A stretch of DNA of 64,000 nt from Flaccisagitta enflata. Lineage: Eukaryota > Chaetognatha > Sagittoidea > Aphragmophora. The stretch spans positions 76,818,001 to 76,882,000 of the forward strand of contig OZ231127.1 in assembly GCA_965153355.1 (NCBI GenBank), read 5' to 3'. Every line of letters begins with the position of its first letter. Position 1 is the stretch's first letter. Below the pieces are notes generated by a model. The model did not search any database. It saw only the letters and a list, made by a program, of their open reading frames with translations, and was not told where the DNA came from. Below are positions 11,130 to 24,541 of the stretch, in pieces. A program made the position numbers and the translations under genes.

Positions 11130-11290
11130 GTAAGAAAGGAAGGAAGGAAGAAAAAGTGGCGACAAAAGAAAAAGAAGCGAAGGAAGGAAAGAAGGAGAAA
11201 GAGATAGAAATGGCATAAAAAAGAAAGAGATAGAAATGGCATAAAAAAAGAAAAAGAAAAGAAATAAAAGATAAGAGAGATCAAGATTGG
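11130..11290. repeat. Purine-rich degenerate GGAA/AAAG tract
   Basis: Includes a duplicated 27-28 bp unit around AAGAGATAGAAATGGCATAA. Confidence 0.75.
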
Positions 11291-11416
11291 AAGAGACGTT
11301 TTGTGGCATTTTTTGTGGATTGCTAAAGTCATTTCGAAGATGATGAAACTTCTTTCCTTTTCATATTTACTTGATATGCAACCATTTGGAAAAGGTGAAA
11401 GAGATAGATGATGAAC

Positions 11417-11614
<198 letters not shown>

Positions 11615-11619
11615 GATAG

Positions 11620-12500
11620 TCAGCCAGTCAGTCAGTCTGTCAGTATTTCAATTCGTTTTATCTTTTTCCCTCACATCTCAACTTAGCCTCGCATCATCTG
11701 ACGAATACCTCTGATTTACCATCCTATTTCATCTGATCATATCATCATCTAGTGTATTCATAATCTTCATATCCTCATTGTCATAATATCATCATTCTAA
11801 ACTATTCGTATCATACCATTCTTATCTCACCTCATTCTCTCACTTCATTCCCAAGTTTGTTCATCCCATCTTTATCCTTTTTTCTCTTTTTCTCGCTGGT
11901 GACAAAAACCGTTTGTCAAACGCACTTCAATATCGTCCTCACTTTCTCTTTCTCACACATGTGCGCGTTTCACCAAAAAACTGATCTATTCTCTCATTCA
12001 TCACTCATCCAGGAACATTCTATCACAGTTCTAGCATTCATGTCATGACAAGTAAAGCCGTTTGTTTGGATGATCCAAAATATTGAATATGCACCTCACC
12101 CTATACAGAAAGCAACCAACCAACCAAGCAACCAACCAAGCAACCAAGCAACCAAGAAACCAAGCCCCTTTTGCTTGATATTAAACTCTTTATATATATT
12201 ATATTCAACTATGTTAAAACACTAGTTTTTGATCATGCTACTTTTGAGCAGGGGTGTATATTATTGAGTTGCTTTTGATTTTTTTCCCCCCCCTGCCTTT
12301 GATTTTCTTCCCCGCTATGTCGCGTCGTGTTTTATATCCATGATTTTCATCCCCATATAGCAATAAAACTATGTATTTAAGGTTTAAATAGTGTTAAATT
12401 GTGTTTTACTAATTGAGTTTTATGATTTGGTACTGCCAAAAATTATATTTTCCCCAAATTTCTTTTTTTCTCTTTTTCCCTTGAGTTCCTTCCCATCCCC
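11620..12500. other. No gene identified; CATT/ATC-rich and CCAA tract
   Basis: Contains loose TCATC repeats (11690-11850) and a CCAACCAAGCAA tract (12115-12165). No supported coding region. Confidence 0.5.
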
Positions 12501-12502
12501 AG

Positions 12503-12631
12503 ACCTTTGATTTTTCACCGGGAAACTCAAGAATATACAGGCCTGCTTTTGAGGCAGTGATTTTAAACAAAAATGTGGCCCGATTCGGTTACAAGTTGCG
12601 ACCATTGTCTGCCCAAACTGACGGACATTTG
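12503..12631 (+). CDS. Orphan internal exon of an unrecognised gene
   Basis: Acceptor CCTTCCCATCCCCAG and donor TTG/GTAAGTGAT are both close to consensus. The 43 codons between are open and phase 0 at both sides: TFDFSPGNSRIYRPAFEAVI then LNKNVARFGYKLRPLSAQTD then GHL. No other exon of the same gene was found within several kilobases, and I do not recognise the family. Confidence 0.5.
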
Positions 12632-13865
<1,234 letters not shown>

Positions 13866-14264
13866 CAGAGAAAGAAAGACAGAGAAAGTGAGAAAGAAGA
13901 AGAGAGAATGCAAGAAAGACAGAGAGGAAACGAGTTGGTAGGGGATAGTGAGTGAGAAATAGGGTGAATGGATAAGAGTGAGACAGAAAGGTGAGAATGA
14001 AAAAAAATGGCAGAAGAGACTCGAGGAAGAACTCATCTTTCTGCGATCAGACCGGAAAAAGGCCTCATCTAAAAAATTCATTCAACTGGAAGAACACAAA
14101 GTCGACAGCAGAGACAAGGAGAGACAAATAACGGAGACAACATGAGTCGAGAGACAACGAGTCAACAAGTCGACAAGAAAATATCCTTCCCTCATGATTG
14201 AAATGTCACCATGAGCTACCTAAGCAAGGCTCACTCTTCGGAACTGTCGCTGCATTTATGCGAT

Positions 14265-14366
14265 GACAGTCTGTCTGTCTGTTTTTCTGTCTGTCGGTCC
14301 CTGTCTGTTTTTCTGTCTGTCTGTCTGTCTGTCTATCTGTCTGTCTGTCTGTCTGTCTGTCTGTCA

Positions 14367-14433
<67 letters not shown>

Positions 14434-14460
14434 GATCTGACTGTCTGTCTATGTCTGTCT
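14265..14460. repeat. (CTGT)n microsatellite
   Basis: Long CTGT tract with a few CTAT and CGGT variants. Confidence 0.95.
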
Positions 14461-14634
14461 TTTATTCTTTCTGGCTTATCTGTTTGTCGGTTTGACTGTC
14501 TATTTGCCTATCTGTTCCTATCCTAATTTGCATATAACAGCTAATCAATGATAGGAAGATGAATAATTTCATGTGACGTGGTCCGCTCCATCAAGAAATA
14601 AGATAAATATGCGGGCTGGCGTAAGCCATTTCTT

Positions 14635-14813
14635 TTTAGTTGCGGACACGAAACTCTATAAGAGGCTTTGTCCGTCCGTCCGTTGGTTGGTTGGTTGGTT
14701 GGTCGGTCGGTTGGTTGGTTGGTCCGTCACGCTCGAGTTGAAAAGTGGGAAAAGGTGCATTTCCGCCCCTGCCCACCCGTCCGCAACTGGTGGCCGTGTA
14801 TCCAGCCTTGTTT
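14635..14813 (+). mobile_element. Family H, copy 2 (type a end)
   Basis: Left TTTAGTTGCG-GACA-CGAAACT (one mismatch in the stem), CTATAAGAGGCTTTGTCC, GTTG/GGTC microsatellite, then GTTGAAAAGTGGG, the CATTTCCGCCCCTGCCCACC block, and right hairpin GGCCGTGTATCCAGCC + TTGTTT. Full length, 179 bp. Confidence 0.85.
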
Positions 14814-14967
14814 AAACCTCACACCTAGTGTTTGGGAAAAATATGGTTGTTTACCTTCAATTGGTATTTCTTAATATTTAGAGAGCCTAGAAAAACCCTA
14901 AAAATAAATATTCCGTTTATACCCTTCTGGATTTTCGCGAGACGTTGGAACCACACCGTCCGAGATT

Positions 14968-14970
14968 CTC

Positions 14971-15059
<89 letters not shown>
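14968..15059. repeat. (CT)n microsatellite
   Basis: Pure CT with one CTGT near the start. Directly abuts a cluster of short hairpins. Confidence 0.95.
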
Positions 15060-15061
<2 letters not shown>

Positions 15062-15068
15062 GTGGGTA

Positions 15069-15210
15069 TCACCAGTGGGAAAATCGAACTGGTGAGAATT
15101 TGTTTAAAATAAAATTCTCACCAGTGGGATAAAAAAGTCATCCCACTGGTGAGAATTTTTTTTAAAACAAATTCTCACCAGTGGGAAAAATCAAATTCTC
15201 ACCAGTGGGA
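15069..15210. repeat. Hairpin cluster, motif TCCCACTGGTGAGAATT, locus 1
   Basis: The motif occurs about six times in alternating orientation, each pair able to form a hairpin with a 16-17 bp stem and an A/T-rich loop. The same motif cluster recurs at 18.84-18.99 kb. Confidence 0.85.
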
Positions 15211-15253
15211 AGGGAAAAAAGGAAAGAGAAAAGGAAAGAGAAAAAGGGAAAAC

Positions 15254-16032
15254 AGGTCGCCCAAGGGCAATATGTGGGCAGCGATACCCGTTGCCCTGCT
15301 TTGAGTGATTGTGAGTTGGAGTGAGGTGAAGCAGGGCAGCGGCCCCAAAGGGGACGAAGTCCTGTAGAACACAGGGGGACTTTCGTTCGTCCTGCCTGAA
15401 GAAGTGGACAAGATGCTATATAGGGCTGACTGAAGGCCTTCAAGAGCCTAAACTGAGGTCTAAGAAGGCTGATGTAAGGCCCAAGAATGTCAATTGGAAG
15501 TTTGAGAGGGCTGACTTGAGGCTTGAGAGCGCTGGATTAAGGCTTGAAAGGCCAGAGGACTGACTTGAAGCCTGAGAGCAATAAATTGAGGCTTAGATGG
15601 CTGATATGAGGCCTGATTTGAGGCCTGAGAGGCCAGGTTTGAGGCCCAAGACACCAGGTGCGGGGTCTGAGAGGTTGAATTTGAGGCCTGAAAGGCCATA
15701 TTTGAGGACTCAGAGGCTGGATTTGAGGCCTGAGAGGCTGGATTTGAGGCCTGAAAGGCCAGATTTAAGGCCCGAGAGGTCAGGTTTGGGGTCTGAGAGG
15801 TTGAATTTGAGGCCTGAGAGGCCATATTTGAGGACTGAGATGCTGGATTTGAAGCCTGAGAGGCTGGATTTGAGGCCTGAGAGGCCAGATTTGAGGCCTG
15901 AGAGGCCAGATTTGAGGCATGAGGGGCTTGATGAGGGGGGGGGATGGATGGACGGACGAACAGACAGACGGATGGACGAACGAAAGTCCCCCTGTGTTCT
16001 ACAGGACTTCGTCCCCTTTGGGGCCGCTGCCC
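15254..16032. mobile_element. Family M, copy 2a
   Basis: Starts in GGTCGCCCAAGGGCAATATG...AGCGATACCCGTTGCCCTGC, which with AAGCAGGGC makes a 9-bp stem. Then a 59-bp end (15334-15392) whose inverse is at 15974-16032 with near-perfect identity (GGGCAGCGGCCCCAAAGGGG...). Between them lies a 21-bp minisatellite (about 15460-15930), consensus AGGCCTGAGAGGCCAGATTT plus G. No stop occurs in some frames because 21 is a multiple of 3; this is not a gene. Confidence 0.85.
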
Positions 16033-16690
16033 AAAAGGGAACAGGTCGCCCTAGGGCAATATGTGGTCAGCGATACCCGTTGCCCTGCTTTGAGTGATTG
16101 TGAATTGGAGTGAGGGGAAGCAGGGCAGCGGCCCCGAAGGGGACAAAGTCCTGTAGAACACAGGGGGACTTTTGTTTGTCCTGCCTGAGGATGTGGATGA
16201 GATGCTGTAGAGGTCTAAGAAGGCTGATGTATGGCCTGAGAATGCTAATTGGAAGCTTGAGAGGTCTGTCTTGAGGCTTGAGAGAGCTGGATTTAAGCTT
16301 GAAAGGTCAGAGCACTGAGAGCAATAAATTGAGGCTTAGACAGCTGATTTGAGGCCTGAGAGGCCTAATTTGAGGCCTGAGAGGCTAGGTTTAAGGCCTG
16401 AGAATTTGGATTTGAGGCCTGAGAAGCCTAATTTGAGGCCCGAGAGGTTGAATTTGAGGCCTGAGAGGTTGAACTTGAGGCCTGAGAGGCCGGATTTGAG
16501 GCCTGAAAGGCTGGATTTGCGGCCTGGGAGGCTGTATTTGAGGCCTGAGAGGCTGAATTTGAGGGCTGAGAAGCCAGATTTGAAGTCTCAAAGGCCAGAT
16601 TTGAGGTATCAGAGGCCAGATTTGAGGCCTGAAGGGCCTGATGAGGGGGCGGGGGGGGGGGGACAAACAAACGAATAAAACAAACGGACG
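16033..16690. mobile_element. Family M, copy 2b (tandem with 2a)
   Basis: Restarts with CAGGTCGCCCTAGGGCAATA, the 9-bp stem, and GGGCAGCGGCCCCGAAGGGG...CACAGGGGGACTTTTG, then a second 21-bp array (16210-16640). It stops in a poly-G run (16650-16662) without the expected inverted right end, so it is probably truncated. Confidence 0.75.
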
Positions 16691-16741
16691 GACCAAACCC
16701 TCAGAATGAGCAGACTTTGCCTCTTCACGCCATGTCAAAAT

Positions 16742-16742
<1 letters not shown>

Positions 16743-16798
<56 letters not shown>

Positions 16799-16875
16799 TC
16801 CAGAGAGACAGAGTGACAGAGAGAGATGCGAAAAAAGAAACACAGAGACAGAGAGAGAGAGAGAGAGAGAGAAAT
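16743..16875. repeat. (GA)n/(CAGA)n microsatellite
   Basis: Pure GA to 16793, then CAGAGA-type interruptions and a second short GA run. Confidence 0.93.
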
Positions 16876-17049
16876 ACAGACAGATAATAGACAAAGAGAA
16901 AAAAAGAACCAAAAAAAATGATATCAAAAGCCCTCTCCTTCTACAAAACAATAAATGATTAAAATGGTAGATTCATTTTGCAACAAATTAATTGCATTTA
17001 TACAATATCTATCCTGGTAAATATACTACCCTGAATGGCTTTGTTAACT

Positions 17050-17245
17050 TTTTGGATGCATCCTCGCATCTCTATAAGAGGGTATGTCCATCTGTTGATC
17101 AGTCTGTCTGTCAGTCCATTACTCATTCATCAAGATCATTCAACAACCACCTATCACACCATTTTTAGATGCCTCCTCGCATCTCTATAAGAGAATGTGT
17201 TTATCCCTTAGTCGTCTGTCCATCAGTCCGTTACCCATTCATCAT
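17050..17245 (+). mobile_element. Two family H left ends in tandem
   Basis: GATGC-ATCCTC-GCATC + TCTATAAGAGG at 17053 and AGATGC-CTCCTC-GCATCT + CTATAAGAG at 17165, each followed by TCCGT/CAGTCC. These keep the hairpin and the CTATAAG block while the stem sequence differs from the common GTCGCG type. Right ends are missing. Confidence 0.65.
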
Positions 17246-17551
17246 TCCTCTCAGCTAAGGCCTTGCGTATGGCGTTATTTTCCTCGGTTTTGGTTCGGGT
17301 TCGGAATACCCTAAAACCTTTCCTCGGGTTTATGTCGGGTTTATATCGGTTTTATAAATAAAGTGAGAAAAAGATAGATAGAAAAAAGAAATGAGAGAAA
17401 AAAAAGGGAGAAAACAAATGAGAGAAACAAAATAGAAAAAGAACAAACACACACAGACACAGACATAGTGAGACAGCAAAAAATATGAGCAAGAAGAAAA
17501 AAGAATAAGTTTGAAAAACATAATAAGAAAAAAAAACAAAGAAATAAATGC

Positions 17552-17712
<161 letters not shown>

Positions 17713-17721
17713 AAAAAAAAA

Positions 17722-17970
17722 CAAGGTGATTAGACCTAAGTCGTGCATGTCGGCACTTTCAAAAAAAGTCAGGCAGACAGACAGACAAACTTTATTTTCA
17801 AAAAGACATTTGAAATAGCTGTTTACTACTTCAAGTATCATCTCCACTATTCAGAGTCATAAAAAAACGCAATAAAAGGCGTTTAAAACAACTTTGTTAC
17901 GGACCGACCGACTGACCGACAGACCGACGGACCAAAAAGTGGCTTATAGAGTCGCGTAGCACGCGACTAA
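17722..17970 (-). mobile_element. Family H, copy 3 (type c end)
   Basis: On minus: TTTAG, stem AGTCGCGT-GCT-ACGCGACT, CTATAAG, GGTC microsatellite, then an interior shared with copy 1 and right end GGT(G)ATTAGACC-type hairpin + TTGTT. Confidence 0.8.
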
Positions 17971-18017
17971 AAAGAGAGAAAGAGAGAAAGAGAGAAAGAG
18001 AGAAAAAGAAAAAGTGA

Positions 18018-18020
<3 letters not shown>

Positions 18021-18116
<96 letters not shown>

Positions 18117-18120
18117 CACA
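18021..18120. repeat. (GA)n/(CAGA)n microsatellite
   Basis: Pure GA followed by four CAGA units and CACACA. Confidence 0.95.
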
Positions 18121-18455
18121 TAGACATATGACATGATCATATTGATGAGAAAAAAAAAAACAGAAAATAGCTTGATGAGTGGAAGAATGAAAGAATGATA
18201 TAGAAGCAGAAAACAAGGTCGGTTTTGTAAGGAAAACCGAATTTTGGGTTTGGCCTCAAAACCGAGCCTCGGCCTTCTCACGGCCAAACCTGCAAGGCCT
18301 TACTCTCAGCCATGATGCCATTATTCCAATCTAAAGATCCATTTCCAACACCCAAAATCAAAATCTGAAATCACACACTCATGGAACCTATATGTCATTT
18401 CAACCACTAGGTAAAGTCAAAATCTTCACTCAAACGGCTGCTACATTTACAGTTT

Positions 18456-18625
18456 TTTAGTTGTGGACTATCAACTTTATAAGAAGCTTTATCCCTTTGT
18501 CTGTTGGTCTATTAGTCCGTGCATTGGTCCATATGTTGGTCTGTCTAGAATCTAGTTTGAAAATGTAAAAACAGGCATTTCCACCCCTGCCCACCCATCT
18601 ACGACTGGTATTGGCCTATGTGTCT
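18456..18625 (+). mobile_element. Family H, copy 4 (degenerate)
   Basis: TTTAGTTGTGGACTATCAACTTTATAAGAAGC, then GTCC-rich stretch and the CATTTCCACCCCTGCCCACC block. The right hairpin is decayed. Confidence 0.65.
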
Positions 18626-18841
18626 TGGGAAAAGGTTAGAGGTTAACATTTATATGCTTATACTTTCGTTTTTTACAAATCCCTTGCTGCAACCCAAAAT
18701 AAAGCGTATAAGATTAGATCTGGCCTTGGATCTCATCTCCATGCTTTTGGGCCCAAATCCTGACCTAAACGCATTGGAAATAGGCCCTTTCCTCCCTCTT
18801 CCTCCCCGTTCCTCCCCCTTCCTCTATTTCCTCCTTTTTCT

Positions 18842-18988
18842 TCCCACTGGTGAGAATTTTTTTTCTTAAAAATTCTCACTAGTGGGAAATATTTTTTTCT
18901 TACCAGTGGGATGAATTTTTTATCCCACTGGTGAGAATTTGATTTCATCCCACTGGTGAGAAGAAAATCCTTCCCACTGGTGAGAATT
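18842..18988. repeat. Hairpin cluster, motif TCCCACTGGTGAGAATT, locus 2
   Basis: Six copies of the motif in alternating orientation. Directly followed by a (CT)n tract, mirroring the locus at 15.07 kb, which directly follows one. Confidence 0.85.
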
Positions 18989-18989
18989 C

Positions 18990-18990
<1 letters not shown>

Positions 18991-19059
<69 letters not shown>
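18991..19059. repeat. (CT)n microsatellite
   Basis: Pure CT. Confidence 0.95.
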
Positions 19060-19062
<3 letters not shown>

Positions 19063-19212
19063 CTTTCTCTCAAAAAAAAAGGATATCTAATTACCTTACA
19101 TTTCTATGTGCGTCCTAATCGAATCACCCCTTAATCCTAACGGACATGAAGTTGCAAATCAACTGCCTCTACTTCCGAATTCATAAAAGTGTTAAAAATG
19201 CGAAAATTACAA

Positions 19213-19215
<3 letters not shown>

Positions 19216-19285
<70 letters not shown>
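19216..19285. repeat. (GA)n microsatellite
   Basis: Pure GA followed by AAAAG units. Confidence 0.95.
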
Positions 19286-19288
<3 letters not shown>

Positions 19289-19599
19289 AAAAGAAAAGAA
19301 AGAGAGAATAATAAAGGAGATTCGACATATACAAGAAAAGAAGTAAACTGCATCATTTTATCCAAAAACTCAAACCCCAAACCCCAAAGACAAGAAGAAA
19401 AAACTCTTGTTGCCTAGCATCCATTTTTGCGCAAAGTGCCAAATAGATTGATGATCATTATCGCGTTTGTAAAGAAGGAAAAGTCTTTTCAGTCAAATTT
19501 GAGGCGGATTCAAGTCTTTTGTCTTCTTTTGATTGGACAACAAACGGATTAACACCAGAACATAATTACAAAGGGTAACCGATAATTATGATGGCAGCG

Positions 19600-19679
19600 A
19601 AGATAGTGACGACGACTTCTACCACAATGGCGACGATGACGACGACGATAACGGCGATAACGATGATGATGATGATGAC

Positions 19680-19723
<44 letters not shown>

Positions 19724-19730
19724 CGATGAC

Positions 19731-19783
<53 letters not shown>

Positions 19784-19830
19784 CGATGATGATGATGATG
19801 ATGATGATGACGACGATGATGATGATGTTA
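19600..19830. repeat. (GAT)n/(GAC)n trinucleotide array
   Basis: GAT with sparse GAC variants; GAC-rich at the left edge. Long open frames in it are repeat translations. Confidence 0.93.
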
Positions 19831-20035
19831 TCACAATGACAATCACTTGGATGATCATGACGATTGAGGATGACACGAGCGCTGAAGATGACGAAGAAAA
19901 AGTCAACGTAAAATAACAAAGAAACCGCAAACAGTCCTCGGATGACTTCGGCCTAAGTTCGGGCTGACGTCATTAGGATAAGAAGACGATTCTTTCATCT
20001 TTGTCCCCGGGAGTCTACGGTCTAACGCCCTATTG

Positions 20036-20312
20036 TAACGACGACGACGACGACGACAAAAACGATGAAAACGATGACGGTGGCGAGGATGACGGTGATG
20101 ACAAAGACAGAGACGAGGAAAATTAAGACGAGCAACGTAAACTATAATTTTGTAGATGACGAACACGTGATGGGGACAACGAGTTAGACAGCGGCAAAAG
20201 TCTATACGCCAAGAATGGCAACGACGACGACGACGACGACGACGACGATGTAAAAGAAGACGACGACGACGATGATGATGATGTAAATGAAGACGACGAC
20301 GACGACGACGAC
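20036..20312. repeat. (GAC)n patches
   Basis: GAC runs at 20036-20056, 20221-20247 and 20257-20312 with GAT and AAA interruptions. Confidence 0.85.
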
Positions 20313-20461
20313 GAATATGACAAACGACATAGGTTTTAACGACAAAAGGTAATACGTCGATGATATGCGGACAAGAAGAAAAGTGTCAGGTGACTCTGGT
20401 CGCGGAGGATTTAATCCCCGAAGAGATTACGCGCGCCAATCATCAGGGATGAGCATAATAA

Positions 20462-20810
<349 letters not shown>

Positions 20811-20971
20811 CATGACGAGCGTGCAATCGGGCCTAAAGATGGAGTTGCTGAAGGCGTGAATGTATGATAAGTGGGAGCTGCTGACTGAGTCTCTGAACGA
20901 TTTTGTTTTTCTTTCAGAATCCTCCGCCAGAGCGAATTTAATTCGAATAGCTTCGGGTCGTAACACATAAA

Positions 20972-21075
20972 ACCCAGCCAACCCTTAGCCCTAAAGCTAA
21001 CCTTGTCCCTAACCTTAACCCTAAAACTATCCCCAACCCTAACCCTAACCCTAAACCCACTCCTAACCCTAATTT
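20972..21075 (-). repeat. Interstitial telomere-like repeat (CCCTAA)n
   Basis: Degenerate CCCTAA units with pure runs near 21035-21055. The TTAGGG type is the common animal telomere repeat. Degeneracy shows this is internal, not a chromosome end. Confidence 0.85.
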
Positions 21076-21620
21076 AAAAAACTGCTTAAAAAGTCTTAAA
21101 AACAAAAGATCGACAGATGGTTGTTCAAGTGTACCGATAAGGGAATCATGGAATTAAGTACATGAACATGAGCGGTTAAATGAGCGAGCTTCTAAGTATT
21201 GAAGTTGACATGAGCGAGTAAATTATTTAGCTTCAAAGGAATGTAGACGATCCATTTATGACGTCTTGCACGAAGAAGGAATGACATCTCCGACGCGGGA
21301 GTCGAAAAACAAAAAACACTCGAAGCGGTTTCAAAATTGTTTCCGTTCATTTTTCCAAAAAGAAGCCCCCCCCCTCACAGTATCACGACTTTTCCCCCCG
21401 TTCCGTGAGTTTTTTTTTTGTTTCTGTTTTTTTCTTGTTGTTTATCTTTTTTTCTTGCGTTTATTCGCTCGAGCCATGCTGTGCTTTTTTTTTATACTTT
21501 TCCGAATCCAGATGATTTGGGAAAGTAGCTTTTGCAAAGTATATATCTGCAGACCACCAATCTAAGTGCCATTCCAAGTCAGATGTTTTGATGTTCATGT
21601 CTATGTATGAGGTTTCATTG
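21076..21620. other. No gene identified
   Basis: Non-repetitive, with poly-T rich stretches at 21405-21500. A minus frame (21461-21715) is treated as 3' untranslated sequence of the exon below. Confidence 0.45.
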
Positions 21621-21626
21621 ATCATT

Positions 21627-21746
21627 TCAAATCTCCTCCATTGTGTTCTCGGCCATAGGCTGCCTTCCAAAAGAGTTAATTTGTAGTTGATGATGCGTGT
21701 TAAAAACGGGATCAAAGAACTTGATACCAGATTTCAGAGTCAATCT
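21627..21746 (-). CDS. Possible terminal exon of an unrecognised gene
   Basis: Acceptor CACATTCTTGTTGACTTTAG on minus, then 39 codons (RLTLKSGIKFFDPVFNTHHQ, then LQINSFGRQPMAENTMEEI) ending TGA. The tract before the acceptor is pyrimidine-rich. A different minus frame (ending near 21461) also looks protein-like, so the reading is not settled. No family recognised. Confidence 0.35.
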   Translation of the reverse strand, partial: RLTLKSGIKFFDPVFNTHHQLQINSFGRQPMAENTMEEI

Positions 21747-21836
21747 CTAAAGTCAACAAGAATGTGTTGGAATCCATCATGGGCCGCTGTTTTTTTTCCG
21801 TCTGTGTGTCATTAGATGTCTGTCGGTCTGTGTTCC

Positions 21837-21877
21837 TGTCTGTCTACCTGCCCGCTTGTTTTTCCGTCTGCCTTTTC

Positions 21878-21949
<72 letters not shown>

Positions 21950-21950
21950 G
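21837..21950. repeat. (CTGT)n microsatellite
   Basis: CTGT tetranucleotides directly upstream of a family H left end. Confidence 0.94.
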
Positions 21951-21958
21951 TCCGTCGA

Positions 21959-22118
21959 TTTTTAGTCGCGTGCACGCGACTCGACACCCCGCTTTATCCG
22001 TCCGTCCGTCTGTCCTTTTCAAGTTTCAAGTATACTAAGTCATTCTAAGTCATTCTAAGTTATTCTATGTCAGAAATTATGAAAGTCTCGCAAGCGACTT
22101 TTAGCTGTTGGCCTTGTT
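21959..22118 (+). mobile_element. Family H, copy 5
   Basis: The left end AGTCGCGTG-CACGCGACT is a perfect 18-bp palindrome. A GTCC tract and a CTAAGTCATT tandem (22033-22070) follow. The right end retains GGCCTTGTTT. Confidence 0.7.
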
Positions 22119-22119
22119 T

Positions 22120-22640
22120 GTCCATAAAATTGTTCTATTATAAGTTTGTTTCAAGCGTACCAAAAATGGGAAAAAAAAAAAAAAAAAGAAAAAAAGAAAA
22201 AGAAATTAAGTAGACGTCGAGCGCGTATGTTTATAGATTGTTGACCCCGTCGTAATTAGTTTTTCAAAGTTCCTGATCAGATGAAAGCAGTAGATTATGG
22301 AAAAATAATGAGTAGATTAAGAAAAATAATCTAAGCTGCCATTTTGATTTTTTTCCTCTGTTTTTACGGGTCCATTATTTTTCTTAATTCTAAAAATCTC
22401 TTCGGTTTCTATTATGAATACAATTAGGAAAAATGGGAGAAATGTGGAGATTGGAAAAAAAAGTCCCCCCCTCTAAAAAAAAGAAAAGAACTAAAGAAAA
22501 TACGGTGATATCATCTCCATTTTTAACACCATTCCCTGACGTTTGGAATATTGGAATGCTGAGTTTTAGCTTTCAAAATGAAAGATGATCAAGAAAAGTA
22601 TCAGAGTACAGTTAAGCCCCACTAAAACTGACCCCATACA
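22120..22640. other. No gene identified
   Basis: A-rich runs and non-repetitive DNA. Confidence 0.5.
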
Positions 22641-22642
22641 AT

Positions 22643-22773
22643 ACAAGGCCGGATACACGGCGGGGCAGGGGCGGTGCAAAAACCGCTCAGAATTCAAAAA
22701 TGTGACGGACCGACGAACCGACCTACCGACCGACCGACACGGCAAGGTGTAGAGTCGCGTGTCCGCGACTTAT
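22643..22773 (-). mobile_element. Family H, copy 6
   Basis: Minus orientation: stem AGTCGCG-GACA-CGCGACT, CTACACC, GGTC/GGTCG tract, GGGCGGTGC-type interior, and right hairpin GGCCGTGTATCCGGCC + TTGT. Short form, 131 bp. Confidence 0.8.
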
Positions 22774-23274
22774 AATTCCGCCAGCATCAAACATGCATTT
22801 GTAAGTCACAGTTTCATCACTGATTTTGTTTGACCGTAACTAGATTCTATCCTTGACAGGTGATATCCCAGTTCATAATACCGGGAGTTGAGTGTAAATA
22901 AACAGAAAAAGTACAGAAAAAAATATGTCCTCCCGCAAAAAAAAAAAAAAAAAAAGAAAAATGCTGAGATAAGAAAAAAAATCATAAAAGCCAAAAACTA
23001 ATTAAAGGACAAGTTTGTATTTCAGCTGCGCTATGAAAACAAACACGACCCAAAGAATAACAAAGTTAAAAACCTGAGCAAGTTTTTTTTTCATTCGGTC
23101 TTCGTCCTATGTCTAAGTCTGAGTCATTGATGGTGGTGGTGTTACTGGCTGGTGTACGTAGGAAAAGAGAACAGCTTTAGGTTACTCGGTGGAAAATGTA
23201 AGTCTTGTGGTGAAAGAGGGAAAATTGCAGTAAACGGGGCGAAAAGGGCAGACCAGACCATAATGATTCTCTGT

Positions 23275-23393
23275 TCAATCACCCGATCCACAAGGACGAC
23301 CCACTTCATCGACTGACCAGCGAACCAACCAACTTGGCGACAGACCGACGGACAGTCATCACCTCGTATAGAAGTGCGACGACGCACTTAAAA
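23275..23393 (-). mobile_element. Family H, copy 7 (left half)
   Basis: On minus: TTTTTAAGTGCG-TCGT-CGCACTTCTATACGAGG, a perfect 7-bp stem with a sequence unlike other copies, then GGTC-type spacer. The right end is not found. Confidence 0.6.
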
Positions 23394-23679
23394 ACAACAA
23401 AAGAAAGAAAGAAAAAAAAAAAGGCCGGACATGGGCCCTATGGTGTTTTGGTAAGCACCGACTGTCTTGTGAATGAACGGACTCGTAATCATCGTAGAAT
23501 CGCGTGATTAAAAATTGATGGTAACCGCTTTGCAAATTGCGTTGAATTACGGCCTGAGGTGAAATTTTCCTACGGTTTATCTGTGAACTCTCTTACGCTT
23601 CATTGTTCATCTCAAGGCTCAGACTTGTCTCTGGATGACTGATGATCTATCACACATCCTAACTCGTTTGCTCTGTCTC

Positions 23680-23691
23680 TCTCTGTCTCTG

Positions 23692-23722
<31 letters not shown>

Positions 23723-23729
23723 GTCTCTG

Positions 23730-23765
<36 letters not shown>

Positions 23766-23770
23766 TCTTC
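23680..23770. repeat. (CTCTGT)n/(CT)n microsatellite
   Basis: CTCTGT/CTGT mixture followed by CT. Abuts a foldback element. Confidence 0.92.
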
Positions 23771-23785
23771 CTCGGCGTCATCTAC

Positions 23786-24541
23786 ACAGCCATCAATCTC
23801 AACTGAAAAAAAGTATTAAGCTATTGTGTCCCAATGCTTCATTTTCATGATCTGAAATTAATTTTTCCTTGAAGAGTATTGATTGACGTTTTTTGTATTA
23901 AAATTTTGTTGGTCTAGGTCAAATGATTTTCATTTAATATCAATTTGAAGTATGAGCAGTTTTAGGGGTAAAATATAGGGAAAATGCAAAGTAGAACCTC
24001 TTTAAATTGGTCTCATTTCTAAACGGTTTGAGCTACAGATGCCAGATTGGTCTTAAATAAAAGATAATTTGACAAAGTTTTTGCTATCAAAAAGAGGAAA
24101 ACAGTCTTGAACCTATTTATCATACTTTTTATTGAAAAATCCACAAATCAACAGAATTTTGTCAAAAAAAATCAATTTCAAGGCCATGAAACTTACTCTG
24201 TATGCCAATTCATTAACCAACCAAAGCAAATATGAAAAACTACATCAAATTATCTTTCATTTGAGACCAATCTGGCATTTGTTGCTCTAACGGTTTAGAA
24301 ATGAGAGCATTTTAAAGAAAAACACTGTTTTAAGCAATCATTTAATTTTGCTTTAGCTGGAAATAGCAACATTACTTCAAATTGAGGCTATAGACAAACT
24401 ATTTAACCTAGACAAATAAATTTTTGACATAAAAAACGTTTATCATAGTACTTCAAGAAAAAATTAATTTCAGATCATGAAAATGAAGCATTGGGATACA
24501 ACAGCTTAATGCTTTTTTTCAGTTGAGATTGATGACCCTGT
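23786..24541. mobile_element. Foldback element with ACAGGGTCATCAATCTC ends
   Basis: Left ACAGCCATCAATCTCAACTG and right, on minus, ACAGGGTCATCAATCTCAAC. Arms match for about 300 bp (for example CCCAATGCTTCATTTTCATG, GCCAGATTGGTCTTAAAT and their inverses). No coding. The ACAGGGT start is shared with the inner foldback at 9.8-10.8 kb, which suggests the same transposase class. Confidence 0.82.

Noticed and set aside
15490-16951. Frames reading LRPERPD repeats and their opposites.
   Set aside because: Translations of the 21-bp family M cores; they recur only with the repeat.
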